From Danxiaibacter sp048498555 (GTDB lineage Bacteria; Bacteroidota; Bacteroidia; Chitinophagales; Chitinophagaceae), in NCBI GenBank assembly GCA_048498555.1, contig JBEHXT010000019.1:19779-83778 (forward strand): a stretch of 64,000 nucleotides of DNA, given 5' to 3'. Positions 47,902-56,864 of the stretch are shown one piece after another. Position 1 is the first letter of the stretch; each line of letters starts with the position of its first letter. The position numbers and the translations under genes were made by a program. Below the pieces are notes generated by a model that had not been told where the DNA came from, ran no database searches, and saw only the letters and a list, made by a program, of their open reading frames with translations.

Positions 47902-48395
47902 TAACGTCGCCTTATTTTAGGCCCGAACGTGAGGCTGCATCAAATTTTGATGCAGCCTTTTTTTATTGGTATTTTATTGGGATAATAAAAACGTAACACT
48001 TAATAACTTAGTGATTAATCCAGTTGCAACTTTATTCATCGTGCAAAAAAAAGATCAACGATTGGATTGTTCATTAATGGATTAGACTTGCATTTTAACG
48101 AAAGAAAAATTATTTTGTCGAAGCAATTAAAACATTAGCACTGGCATATAGAAACAATTGCTGCGGATAAGACAACACTAACGATTGAGTCCAGGTAACT
48201 GCCCTTCATTACACGCTTGTAACGTATACTCAACAGAACTGACAACATTTCTCCTTCAATCCGTACAGGTCGTTTTCGATTAGTGATCGAAGATAATTTT
48301 TCGTGCGTAACGGTTTAACGTTAACGTATCTAAACCTGTTTTTTTAAACTGAAGGAGTTTAAACACGAACACACTCATACTTGCTTAATTTTTTT
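47902..48395. other. Intergenic region with terminator and inverted repeats
   Basis: 494 bp. The terminator at 47933-47964 closes the beta-helix gene. A GTTTAAAC-type inverted pair (near 48340-48365) sits just before the next gene's leader. No ORF on either strand is convincing. Confidence 0.55.
47933..47964 (+). terminator. Strong terminator after beta-helix gene
   Basis: GGCTGCATCAAATTTTGATGCAGCC is a near-perfect palindrome (47933-47957) followed by seven T's, 32 bp after the stop. Confidence 0.9.
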
Positions 48396-49580
48396 ATGCA
48401 AGGCCACATCAGAAATCATCAAGATATGCTTAACAAAGTAAGCCGCAGATATTTGTTAAAGAATTCAGCTATTGCAGCTACAGGCGCTGCTTTACCATCA
48501 TTTATTACAGGATGTAGCAAAAACACCAATGCCCCTGAAGGAGGTACAGGTGGTGTAGGCGGCGTTCAACTAACACCCGATCAACTGCAGAAAGCAGCCG
48601 CGAATTTAGTACGTATGCGCAGATGGATAACCGAGTTATATCCCATGTGTATTGAATACGAAGATGCCGTATTTCATGCACTGAAGTCAAGCAAACAAAA
48701 TCCGAACTGGACAAACTTTCTCGTAAACGCCTTTATCGACATAGCTACGGCCCTGGCTGCGGCAACCGCCGTTGCCTCAAGTGCCGCGCTAGCTGTGCCT
48801 GCATTCGCTTTTTTATCTTCAATACTGCATGACTGGGGCATTGGAAAAAATGTGCCTGAAGACTTAGACGCGGTATTTGCAGATTTTGAATTTGGACATG
48901 TGAAAATGCAGTTTGCACTAGAACAACAATTGAGTCATCTTGTTGACCCAGGCCCGAAGAATGATTACGCTAACCTGACATCGGCATGGAAAGACCCAAT
49001 TGACTTCCAGGGAAAAACTTATACCATTGGAGATTTAGCGAGCGCGTATTTCCCGGATCTTGGCGACGATTACAATTCATTGCAACACGCAGGGCTTATT
49101 TCATTTGAAAAATCTGTTTGGAACCTGGTGATCATGAAATGTTGCACATTAGGTGACGTTAGTGAGTGGTATATATACATCTTCAATGAACCCAATGTTA
49201 ACTGGCCCTGGACCTCCGTTGTTCAATACGCACAGGAGGTAATGTACCCTATTAATAAAGCGCACTACCTGCGGGGCGGCCAATACGATCAAAATGATAC
49301 ATATATAACTATAAGGTTGCACTCATGGCGTTTGGGTATAGATGGTGCAGACTTTCCCGATGCGGCCGTTAATAGATTGTTTATGGACGATACTCCTGGC
49401 CATATTATAAATCCCGACGGCTTATTTGCGGGGGACTATGTATTTACGCAATTCGCCTTAACCGAGCCTTCAGAGATCACTGAATGGGTGATATTGTCAG
49501 GCAAACCAAACGGTGACTTCTGCTTTGAATGCACCAACGCGCCTTTCACTGGAGGTGTGTTTCCCGAACTAACGCATTAA
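48396..49580 (+). CDS. Unrecognised Tat-type lipoprotein with hydrophobic segment
   Basis: 394 residues from ATG 48396; a TTG at 48381 or ATG at 48426 are alternatives. The leader has the twin-arginine motif SRRYLLK, then SAIAATGAALPSFITGC, so Tat export and lipid attachment are predicted. Residues ~109-144 form a long hydrophobic stretch with a central Pro (ATALAAATAVASSAALAVPA), like a helical hairpin. The C-terminal half is rich in Trp and Asp (NVNWPWTSVVQYA) and has four cysteines. I do not recognise the family. The hairpin recalls pore-forming proteins, but this is only a resemblance. The next gene has a matching leader. Confidence 0.65.
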   Translation: MQGHIRNHQDMLNKVSRRYLLKNSAIAATGAALPSFITGCSKNTNAPEGGTGGVGGVQLTPDQLQKAAANLVRMRRWITELYPMCIEYEDAVFHALKSSKQNPNWTNFLVNAFIDIATALAAATAVASSAALAVPAFAFLSSILHDWGIGKNVPEDLDAVFADFEFGHVKMQFALEQQLSHLVDPGPKNDYANLTSAWKDPIDFQGKTYTIGDLASAYFPDLGDDYNSLQHAGLISFEKSVWNLVIMKCCTLGDVSEWYIYIFNEPNVNWPWTSVVQYAQEVMYPINKAHYLRGGQYDQNDTYITIRLHSWRLGIDGADFPDAAVNRLFMDDTPGHIINPDGLFAGDYVFTQFALTEPSEITEWVILSGKPNGDFCFECTNAPFTGGVFPELTH

Positions 49581-49699
49581 GTATAAAACGAACTATGTGC
49601 TAGCCTGAAGCCTGCGTAAAGTATTTCCATCAACATGTTCTTATAAGATCAAAGGAGAATATGCAATAATCTATTTTTTAATCTTTAAACAAACCATTT

Positions 49700-50806
49700 A
49701 TGAGCGCTACAAGTATGTATTCAAAAGAGATGCACGACAAGCTAAGCCGAAGAAAATTACTACGCAACTCAGCCATTACTGCGGCTGGTTTTGCTTTGCT
49801 GCCATCATTTATCACTGGATGCCATAAGCCTCACCATGGTGATGGGCTTGGTGGGACGGATACCGATTGGATAGGAGGGTTCGCTCAGTCAAATCCAGCG
49901 TTTGCTTATCCTGAGCCTGATCTTTCATCATTACCATTATTGGAGAATTTGGCAAATATTAATTTACTGCAGCGCCAGCAGGAAGCGCTATGGCCCGAGT
50001 TTAGCTGGGAGAGCGCAAAAGGAGACGCCGATCCTAAAAGATGTTTCCAGATGTTTGCACCCGATATCTCAAGAGTTGGCTACACAAACAAGGGCAGGAT
50101 ATATTCTATTATATGTCCCCAGCAAGGTGTTTGTTACACCAACTATGGTTGCATGAATGTTGAAGTTTCAGTAACCGGGCAAAGAGGTTGGGTTGATGAG
50201 GATACAAAACTAATGGCAGCAGATATGACCGTTGAGGGTAAGATTTGGTTTAGCCCCAGTGGCTTGCTGAATACTACCGTTCAGGAAATGTGGCATGCTT
50301 TTCAAAATACAGGCCTGCCGTTTCCTGCCACTAAAGCCGATTCAATTAAGGTCAGCACACATTTGCCCGGAAGCCCGGATCAACCCATTTTCCCTGTTCG
50401 CAGTGGCCAGACCAAGTTATACACAAGCCCCGACTTTGCGATTCATGAAGAAGCCTGGACAGTTGCAAATATTGACGTGGAGATTGGCCCAATCAAAAAA
50501 ACAAACAATGCACTGGTGGATGACTTTAACCAGCTTGTAATGGATTTTTTCAACCTCGCTTCCGGTAATATGCTGCAGGTAGACAACGTGCTGTCATGGA
50601 ACGTGTGGCTTAATAAGCCCGGCCCGGTGGATCAGCAAGAGTGGTGGGAGCATGCGGTGAAGTGGCGTGACTCAATTGATCAGGAACATGAGCACGGCCC
50701 GGCAACAATTGCAAGATATTTTGACGGTACCCCATTTGATCCGGTAGAGGAGTTGGTAGAAGAAAAGATTGCTGAATTGATTAAGTGGATAGCCGACCAT
50801 CTTTAG
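49700..50806 (+). CDS. Unrecognised Tat-type lipoprotein, leader twin of preceding gene
   Basis: 368 residues. The leader SRRKLLRNSAITAAGFALLP then SFITGC almost copies that of the previous gene, with a lipobox cysteine. The mature part is unrelated at first sight: His/Gly linker (HKPHHGDGLGG), EALWPEFSW, a Cys pair region (YSIICPQQGVCYTNYGCMNV) and a C-terminal helical part (DDFNQLVMDFFNLASG; EHEHGPATIARYFDG). No family is recognised and no enzyme motif is clear. It lies 119 bp downstream of the first gene and 126 bp before a serine hydrolase gene. Confidence 0.65.
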   Translation: MSATSMYSKEMHDKLSRRKLLRNSAITAAGFALLPSFITGCHKPHHGDGLGGTDTDWIGGFAQSNPAFAYPEPDLSSLPLLENLANINLLQRQQEALWPEFSWESAKGDADPKRCFQMFAPDISRVGYTNKGRIYSIICPQQGVCYTNYGCMNVEVSVTGQRGWVDEDTKLMAADMTVEGKIWFSPSGLLNTTVQEMWHAFQNTGLPFPATKADSIKVSTHLPGSPDQPIFPVRSGQTKLYTSPDFAIHEEAWTVANIDVEIGPIKKTNNALVDDFNQLVMDFFNLASGNMLQVDNVLSWNVWLNKPGPVDQQEWWEHAVKWRDSIDQEHEHGPATIARYFDGTPFDPVEELVEEKIAELIKWIADHL

Positions 50807-50932
50807 CGTGCATCACAAAATGGAGAAAAATGTTTGCCTTCACAAAACATCATATCAAATCCGTTAACAAAAAACACTTCGCGCTTTTAAATAAAAACAA
50901 GCAAATTTTTTAATTAAAACAACACAATAAAA

Positions 50933-52168
50933 ATGAGAAAGTTTACTCTGTACTCCATCGCTTTTATCTCAACAATCCTGATATGCTCTTGCACAAAAAA
51001 ACATGATTCGCATTCAGATGATCATCAAAAAAAAGTACAGGCGGCTGTAGACAGTGTACGGCTTGCACTGTCCGAAAAGATGGGCGTTGATTATCCTTAC
51101 ATTAATGTGATTATACAAACGCCCAGGGAAAAAATATTCGTCAGCTCCGCCGCGGCCGGCAACCAGCCGATTACTGCTGATACGTATTACAGGTTTGCAA
51201 GTACTACTAAAAATTTTACATCAGCGGCCATTCTCAATATGTATGAAGATGGATGGCTTAACTACAAAGAAAAAATTAGCCATACTATTCCCGGAAGCAA
51301 AATCCCATATGTACCCAACAGTCCTGAATGGAATTTTCCACATAAGGATGATATTACCATTGAACAACTATTGCAGCATAGTGCAGGCGTGTTTGATGTG
51401 GATAATGATACTGTACCCGGATATAACGGTGAAACTTATACGGACTTCGTAATGGCGCAGGATTCAACACATCAGTTCACTACTGATGAAATGGTAAACG
51501 TACTTACAAAGAAACATCTTTCTTATTTTAATCCTGGTAAAGGCTATCACTACAGCAATACAGGATATTCCATCCTCGCAAAAATCATTGCAAGAGTTTA
51601 CAGTTATAAAGCGGGCACAGACAAAACGTATGATGACTATATGCAGGACTATATTGTAGGGGGCAGCAGCCCTGTGCGGATTAAGGAAATACATTTCCCC
51701 GTTTTAGCAACAGATAATGCGCTGCCTAATCCTCATGTTACAGGCGCCTATCTGCTCCCTACGGGCATACAGCGGTTTGACAATTATAATATGACCGCCC
51801 AGCTTGGCGAGGGTAACGGCTATGGAACCATGAACGCACTCAATACTTATATCCGTTCCCTGATGAAAGGTAATAATGCACTAAAGCCTTCCACGGTACA
51901 ATTGATGCAAACAGATAAGTCTGGCTATGACCCGAATTATGCGCTTGGATGTACTTTTCGCGTCAACCTTGGATATGGCCACAATGGTGCAAGAATTGGC
52001 TACCTGTCACAAATGGCGTATGACCCTATGAATGATATCTCAATTGTATCGATGGTGACCATGTGGGACCTGCGGAATGGAGACACCTCTTTCGTGCTAC
52101 CCTTTAATGCTATTTACGATGCAGCGTATGCAGCAAGAAAAGCTTTGGGGTACCCAGGAAAACCATAG
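50933..52168 (+). CDS. Serine hydrolase lipoprotein (beta-lactamase/DD-carboxypeptidase fold)
   Basis: 411 residues with lipobox ILICSC. Catalytic elements: STTK (S90-x-x-K93) in YRFASTTKNFTSAA, Y-S-N in GYHYSNTGYSILA, and H-N-G in LGYGHNGARIGY. These define the class-C/DD-peptidase-type serine hydrolase fold, acting outside the inner membrane. Its start follows two Tat lipoprotein genes; the three may form a cell-envelope set. A terminator closes the group. Confidence 0.87.
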   Translation: MRKFTLYSIAFISTILICSCTKKHDSHSDDHQKKVQAAVDSVRLALSEKMGVDYPYINVIIQTPREKIFVSSAAAGNQPITADTYYRFASTTKNFTSAAILNMYEDGWLNYKEKISHTIPGSKIPYVPNSPEWNFPHKDDITIEQLLQHSAGVFDVDNDTVPGYNGETYTDFVMAQDSTHQFTTDEMVNVLTKKHLSYFNPGKGYHYSNTGYSILAKIIARVYSYKAGTDKTYDDYMQDYIVGGSSPVRIKEIHFPVLATDNALPNPHVTGAYLLPTGIQRFDNYNMTAQLGEGNGYGTMNALNTYIRSLMKGNNALKPSTVQLMQTDKSGYDPNYALGCTFRVNLGYGHNGARIGYLSQMAYDPMNDISIVSMVTMWDLRNGDTSFVLPFNAIYDAAYAARKALGYPGKP

Positions 52169-52619
52169 CATTATAAGAAATCATCATCCTATTTTTTCGC
52201 GAATGTGTTCGGAAAAATTACAGGAAGGCATTTTGAATTTCTACAACATTCGCATCAATAAAATTTAAAGCTCGCAAACCAACCATTTGCGGGCTTTTGA
52301 CTGTTTGTGATATTAAATCTTCGTTAGATTCTAAGATCTAAGCAGCAGCAACACTTACCGTAACACTTAAAATTTTATTATGTGTTTAACATTGATTGTG
52401 TTAATGCTGACCGGCTTTCCATTAAAATTAATGAACAAAATAGATTTAAATGAATGTATTGCCCCATGAAGTTTATGTAGGATTCTAGCAAGCGAAATTG
52501 TATGATTTAAGCGAACAGCCACACGCGGTTATGATAATTTTATATAACTTACCGCAGAATTACTGTCATTGCTGATTGAAATTACTGCAACGATTGACTG
52601 AATTTTCTAAGAGACCATT
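52169..52619. other. Intergenic region with terminator
   Basis: 451 bp. Besides the terminator at 52269-52298, nothing gene-like is seen. The last ~100 bp should hold the promoter of the AraC gene, but no clean -7 box is visible. Confidence 0.5.
52269..52298 (+). terminator. Terminator after serine hydrolase gene
   Basis: AGCTCGCAAA (52269-52278) pairs with TTTGCGGGCT (52286-52295), with one G-T pair and a 7-nt loop, then TTT. It lies 100 bp after the stop. Confidence 0.7.
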
Positions 52620-53507
52620 ATGAAACCCCATTTCTACAAGATTACGGCGGACGATGAAAGTTCATTTAGCGCCAGCTTAAGAATCCAGCCAGATTTTGGC
52701 TGGGCATTGCATTACCATCCCGAGTTAGAGCTACACTATATTATTAAAGGAAACGGGGTAAGGTTTATAGGCGATAATATCAGCAATTTTGAAGAAACGG
52801 AGATGGTATTACTTGGCGAAAACCTGCCACATACCTGGCGCTGTAAGGAAACTCCTGACTTTGACGAGGAAAAGCAAGATAATACTGCCGCGATTGTTAT
52901 ACAATTTTTACCTGGCTTTTTGGGGCATCAGTTTCTTTCCATTCCTGAGGCGGCGTCCATTAAAACACTTTTTGAAAAAGCGAGAAAGGGATTACTGATT
53001 AATGGCCATACAAAGTCTATTGTACATCAACTGATGTTGAAAGCAATTGATGAAAGTGGCATGAAACGTTTAGTTACATTATTGGAAATTTTAACTGAAT
53101 TGACGCAAAGCAAAGACCTTTCATATATCTCATCGGTTACAGATTTTTATAAATCCGATGAAGCGCAACTCGTTCGTTTGCATCAGATTTATGCATATAC
53201 AATGGCTAATTTTAAAGAACCGATTAATTTAAGCCAAATGGCCAAGGTGGCGAACCTGAGTGTAACTTCTTTTTGCAGGTATTTTAAGATGATGACGAAC
53301 AAATCTTTTCATGAATTCCTCATGGAAGTCAGAATAAGCCATGCCTGCAGGTTATTGATTGAAGATACGATGTCTATAAAAGGAATATGTTTTGAATGTG
53401 GATTTGGAAACGTCTCTAATTTTTACCGTTTTTTCGTTAGGATAAAGAACATGACACCTGCTGAATTCAAGAAGAGCTATCACAAAGAAAAGCTTAGCGC
53501 ACTATAA
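52620..53507 (+). CDS. AraC-family regulator with cupin sensor domain
   Basis: 295 residues. N-terminal cupin-like fold (LHYHPELELHYIIKGNGVRF; EMVLLGENLPHTWRC) and C-terminal AraC HTH (INLSQMAKVANLSVTSFCRY; IKGICFECGFGNVSNFYRFF). Cupin-AraC regulators sense sugars or sugar acids. Positioned directly before a symporter, aldolase and sialidase-like gene, it probably controls that catabolic set. The gap to the next start is 143 bp. Confidence 0.9.
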   Translation: MKPHFYKITADDESSFSASLRIQPDFGWALHYHPELELHYIIKGNGVRFIGDNISNFEETEMVLLGENLPHTWRCKETPDFDEEKQDNTAAIVIQFLPGFLGHQFLSIPEAASIKTLFEKARKGLLINGHTKSIVHQLMLKAIDESGMKRLVTLLEILTELTQSKDLSYISSVTDFYKSDEAQLVRLHQIYAYTMANFKEPINLSQMAKVANLSVTSFCRYFKMMTNKSFHEFLMEVRISHACRLLIEDTMSIKGICFECGFGNVSNFYRFFVRIKNMTPAEFKKSYHKEKLSAL

Positions 53508-53650
53508 TCTTACAGCAGCTCGCGAACATTAGTTTGAGTGCAACGCTGTCTGATAATATCCTATAAAACCCCGCTAAGAACAAATAACTATTTTCTTTTA
53601 AATTGAAATAAGTTTGGCTCTGTTTAAACTTAAACAATAATAAACTTGCC

Positions 53651-55222
53651 GTGGGAAATCTTCGATTGACAGACATCGCTATCATTATTGCCTATTTATT
53701 AATAATGGTGGGAGTCGGGTTTTATTTTTCAAGAAAGAACAAAACAGCTTCTCAATTTACCAAAGCATCGGGCAAAATTCCGGGCTGGGCGCTTGGCCTT
53801 TCTATTTATGCAACTTTTCTGAGTAGCAATACATTTTTAGGTGTACCAGGAAAAGCCTTTGCATCAAACTGGAATGCTTTTATGTTCAGCCTTTCAATGC
53901 CATTTGCCGCCTGGTTTGCTTCAAAGTATTTTGTACGATATTATCGTGAACACGGCGCTATCAGTGCTTATACAAACCTCGAACAGCGGTTTGGCTTATG
54001 GGCAAGAACCTATGCAGTTGTTTGTTTTCTGCTTACCCAGCTGGCGCGCATGGGCTCTGTGTTCTTTGGTATAGCCATTAGCCTGCAGGCACTCACACAT
54101 TTTCCAATGTCTACAATAATGATTGTTACTGGAATATGTATCATTATTTACACTGTGTTGGGAGGAATTGAAGCGGTGATATGGACCGAAGTTGTGCAGG
54201 GTGTTATAAAGACGATCGGCGCTATCATCATCTTGTATCTTGTGATAAGCAATCTGCCACATGGCGTCAAAGATGTTGTAAGCGTAGGTACTACGGACAA
54301 TAAATTTTCACTTGGAAGTTATAAGCTCAACTTTACTGAATCCAGTTTTTGGGTTGTGCTGCTTTATGGTTTTTTCATTAACCTGAACAATTTTGGGATG
54401 GACCAGAATTACGTGCAACGATATCATGCTGCGTCTTCCGATAAAAGTGCCTCAAAGTCAATATGGCTATGCGTATATATTTATGTGCCAGCTTCGTTGC
54501 TCTTCTTTTTTATTGGCACTTCCTTGTACGCGTATTATCAGCTTCACCCACAAATGCTTAGCGAAATTACCAGCAGCGTTGCACTTGAAAGAATAACAAG
54601 TGGCGCTGCGCATGGATCTGTGAACCAGGTGGCGCAATCGTTGACGCCGGCTGATTACGGAGATAAAATTATGCCTCATTTTATGGTAAAAGAGGTTCCT
54701 ACAGGCGTGTTGGGCCTTATTATTTCTTCCATATTATCAGCCGCAATGAGCACAATTAGCTCAAGCATGAATTCAACGGCGACAATATTTGTAGAGGATA
54801 TATATAAACGTTACTACAACAATAAAATTACTGATGCAAAGAGTATGCGTTTACTTTATATAGCAACAGTCGTCTTTGGTTTGTTAGGCATGTCGACAGG
54901 CCTCGCAATGATTGGAGTTAAAAGTGTACTCGATATCTGGTGGGAGTTGTCTGGAATTTTTGCGGGCGGTATGTTAGGCCTGTTTCTGCTGGGAATGATA
55001 TCAAAATCAACTAAAAATACAGAGGCGATCACCGCCACAATTATAGGGATCTGCGTTATTATCTGGATGACATTTCCATCTTTAATCCCCGATAGACTTG
55101 AATTTTTACGAAGCCCTTTTCACAAAAATATGATCATAGTAGTTGGCACACTGTCCATTTTCTTAAGTGGCGTATTAATTACACAATTCAGGCAAAGGTC
55201 TTATAAAAAACAAGCTGCATAA
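53651..55222 (+). CDS. Sodium:solute symporter (SSS family)
   Basis: 523 residues from a GTG start, with about 13 helices. Family elements: DIAIIIAYLLIMVGVGFYFS, ASGKIPGWALGLSIYATFLS near the start, and GVLGLIISSILSAAMSTISS with SSMNSTATIFVEDIY in the second half. SSS carriers use Na+ to import sugars, sugar acids, amino acids or sialic acid. Here the neighbours (aldolase and sialidase-like) suggest a sugar-acid or sialic acid, but the substrate is inferred. A decayed copy of its last ~58 bp lies 179 bp downstream. Confidence 0.93.
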   Translation: MGNLRLTDIAIIIAYLLIMVGVGFYFSRKNKTASQFTKASGKIPGWALGLSIYATFLSSNTFLGVPGKAFASNWNAFMFSLSMPFAAWFASKYFVRYYREHGAISAYTNLEQRFGLWARTYAVVCFLLTQLARMGSVFFGIAISLQALTHFPMSTIMIVTGICIIIYTVLGGIEAVIWTEVVQGVIKTIGAIIILYLVISNLPHGVKDVVSVGTTDNKFSLGSYKLNFTESSFWVVLLYGFFINLNNFGMDQNYVQRYHAASSDKSASKSIWLCVYIYVPASLLFFFIGTSLYAYYQLHPQMLSEITSSVALERITSGAAHGSVNQVAQSLTPADYGDKIMPHFMVKEVPTGVLGLIISSILSAAMSTISSSMNSTATIFVEDIYKRYYNNKITDAKSMRLLYIATVVFGLLGMSTGLAMIGVKSVLDIWWELSGIFAGGMLGLFLLGMISKSTKNTEAITATIIGICVIIWMTFPSLIPDRLEFLRSPFHKNMIIVVGTLSIFLSGVLITQFRQRSYKKQAA

Positions 55223-55809
55223 ATGGCAGCAGCCATTTCTTACTCATGCTTATTTTAATCCTAAACCACAGAAACACATACAATCGTGAAGAATTTTTAG
55301 CAACGTTATATTGAAATATCGGGTTGCCAAAAATCCTTCACGATTGACTTTTCACGATTCACTAACTGGCCATGTAGCAGGCACACTTTCCATTTTCTTA
55401 AACGGGGTATTCATTTGCACAATTCAGGCAATTTTTTTAAACTCTGCACTGCGTAATCAGCAATAAGCCCAAAGTAAAAATCAAAAGCTGTTAAGGCTGG
55501 CACGCCCGTGTTTATTGAGGTCCAAATACGCCACATCTATTGATTTAACATCGATTACAGCAATCTCTAACAATGAATTATTTTAAAAATGATGCTTATG
55601 GAAACGAACGATTTCTGAAAAATTAGCCCGCAAATATTCAAATAGAAAGTTGCTAAAATCCTTCAATATTGACTTTTTAGTATTCACGATTAAGTGTTAC
55701 AAATTCTAATTTTACTTAAAGGATAATATCATACAAAACATGGAAAGATTTTTGGAACGGATGCTTAACAGGACAATCTAAATTTATATTGAACAAAGAG
55801 TAGAACAAC
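55223..55809. repeat. Repeat-rich intergenic region with decayed symporter 3' copy
   Basis: 587 bp. Contains (a) a near-perfect 23-bp inverted repeat, arms 55282-55304 and 55323-55345 with two mismatches; (b) a second copy of the right half and its tail at 55649-55690; (c) a 58-bp stretch at 55374-55432 resembling the symporter's last codons (55139-55195) at about 80-85% identity. No ORF is intact. Confidence 0.75.
55282..55345. repeat. 23-bp inverted-repeat hairpin, repeated downstream
   Basis: AATCGTGAAGAATTTTTAGC...(55282-55304) pairs with GTTGCCAAAAATCCTTCACG...(55323-55345), loop 18 nt. A diverged copy of the right arm and tail (GTTGCTAAAATCCTTCA, then ATTGACTTTT) occurs at 55649-55690. 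Confidence 0.7.
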
Positions 55810-56742
55810 ATGATAACCCAAGACAAAAAATTTGTACCAGTAATGGTAACCCCCTATGATGAAGCGGGAAATATTGATTTTGATGGTTTAACCAACCTGA
55901 CTGAATATTACATCGCCGCAGGAGCCAGAGGATTGTTCGCTAACTGTTTATCCAGTGAGATGTACCTGCTAACTCCTGCTGAGCGCATTGCCATTACAAA
56001 GCATGTAGTTAAAGTTGTAAATGACAGAGTACCTGTAGTAGCTACCGGCAGCTTTGACAGAGATATCCCGCAAATGACTGAATTCATAAAAACGATTTAT
56101 GATACAGGAATAAAAAGTGTGATTTTGACAACCAGTATGCTCGCAACTGAACAAGAGAGTGATGATATGTTTAAGCAAAGATTTGAGGAAATCCTGAAGA
56201 ATACGGGTGATATAACTTTCGGATTTTACGAATGCCCGGTGCCTTATAAACGTATCGTTTCTGCGAATCTGCTTAAGTGGCTGCTGGAATCCAACAGAGT
56301 AAGTTACTTAAAGGATACTTCATTGGATATTGATTTAGTTCGCGAGAAAAATAAGGTAGGAGCGTCTTATAACTTTGGATTATTTGATGCGTACATGGTG
56401 CATGCGGTAGAATCATTGTCCACCGGATCTGCAGGCCTTTCATGCATACAGGGAAATTATGTTCCTGAATTGATTGTATGGTTGTGCAACAATTATAACA
56501 ATGAGGATGTTCAAGATAAAGTTGAACATGTTCAGGCTTTTTTCCGGAATAATATGGATATCATGCATAAATATTATCCTACAACTGCAAAAGATTTTCT
56601 TCGCCAGCGTGGTTTAAATATTAGTTCGTTTTCACGTCTTAAAGCCAACCCGATCACAATGGAAGATCGCGGCAAATTAGATAATCTGTTGGTTGAGTAT
56701 TACAAGTTGGAAGAGGAGCTTATGCTTTGTGCTGTTGTGTAA
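55810..56742 (+). CDS. DapA/NanA-superfamily aldolase, atypical
   Basis: 310 residues with the class-I aldolase TIM-barrel pattern: VMVTPYDEAGNIDFDGLTNL, GARGLFANCLSSEMYLLTPA, the Tyr-containing FGFYECPVPYK, and the Schiff-base Lys in YLKDTSLD. In DapA or NanA, the second strand normally carries GTTGE; here it is NCLSSEM, so the oxo-acid pocket differs. It therefore is unlikely to be the lysine-pathway DapA. Its place between symporter and sialidase-like gene suggests cleavage of a sialic or aldulosonic acid. Substrate unproven. Confidence 0.83.
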   Translation: MITQDKKFVPVMVTPYDEAGNIDFDGLTNLTEYYIAAGARGLFANCLSSEMYLLTPAERIAITKHVVKVVNDRVPVVATGSFDRDIPQMTEFIKTIYDTGIKSVILTTSMLATEQESDDMFKQRFEEILKNTGDITFGFYECPVPYKRIVSANLLKWLLESNRVSYLKDTSLDIDLVREKNKVGASYNFGLFDAYMVHAVESLSTGSAGLSCIQGNYVPELIVWLCNNYNNEDVQDKVEHVQAFFRNNMDIMHKYYPTTAKDFLRQRGLNISSFSRLKANPITMEDRGKLDNLLVEYYKLEEELMLCAVV

Positions 56743-56864
56743 TAAATTTAATTACGCTAGTATAACAAGTTGAAATAAAAACCGGCCTATTGCCCAAATT
56801 ATTGTTTTTGTAAATTGCAACGATTCACAGGCAATAATTTACTTTAATTAAGAAGAACACCAGA

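Noticed and set aside
55810..56742. Call as the lysine-biosynthesis DapA
   Set aside because: It lacks the GTTGE element, and the gene neighbours are catabolic and transport genes, not lysine genes.
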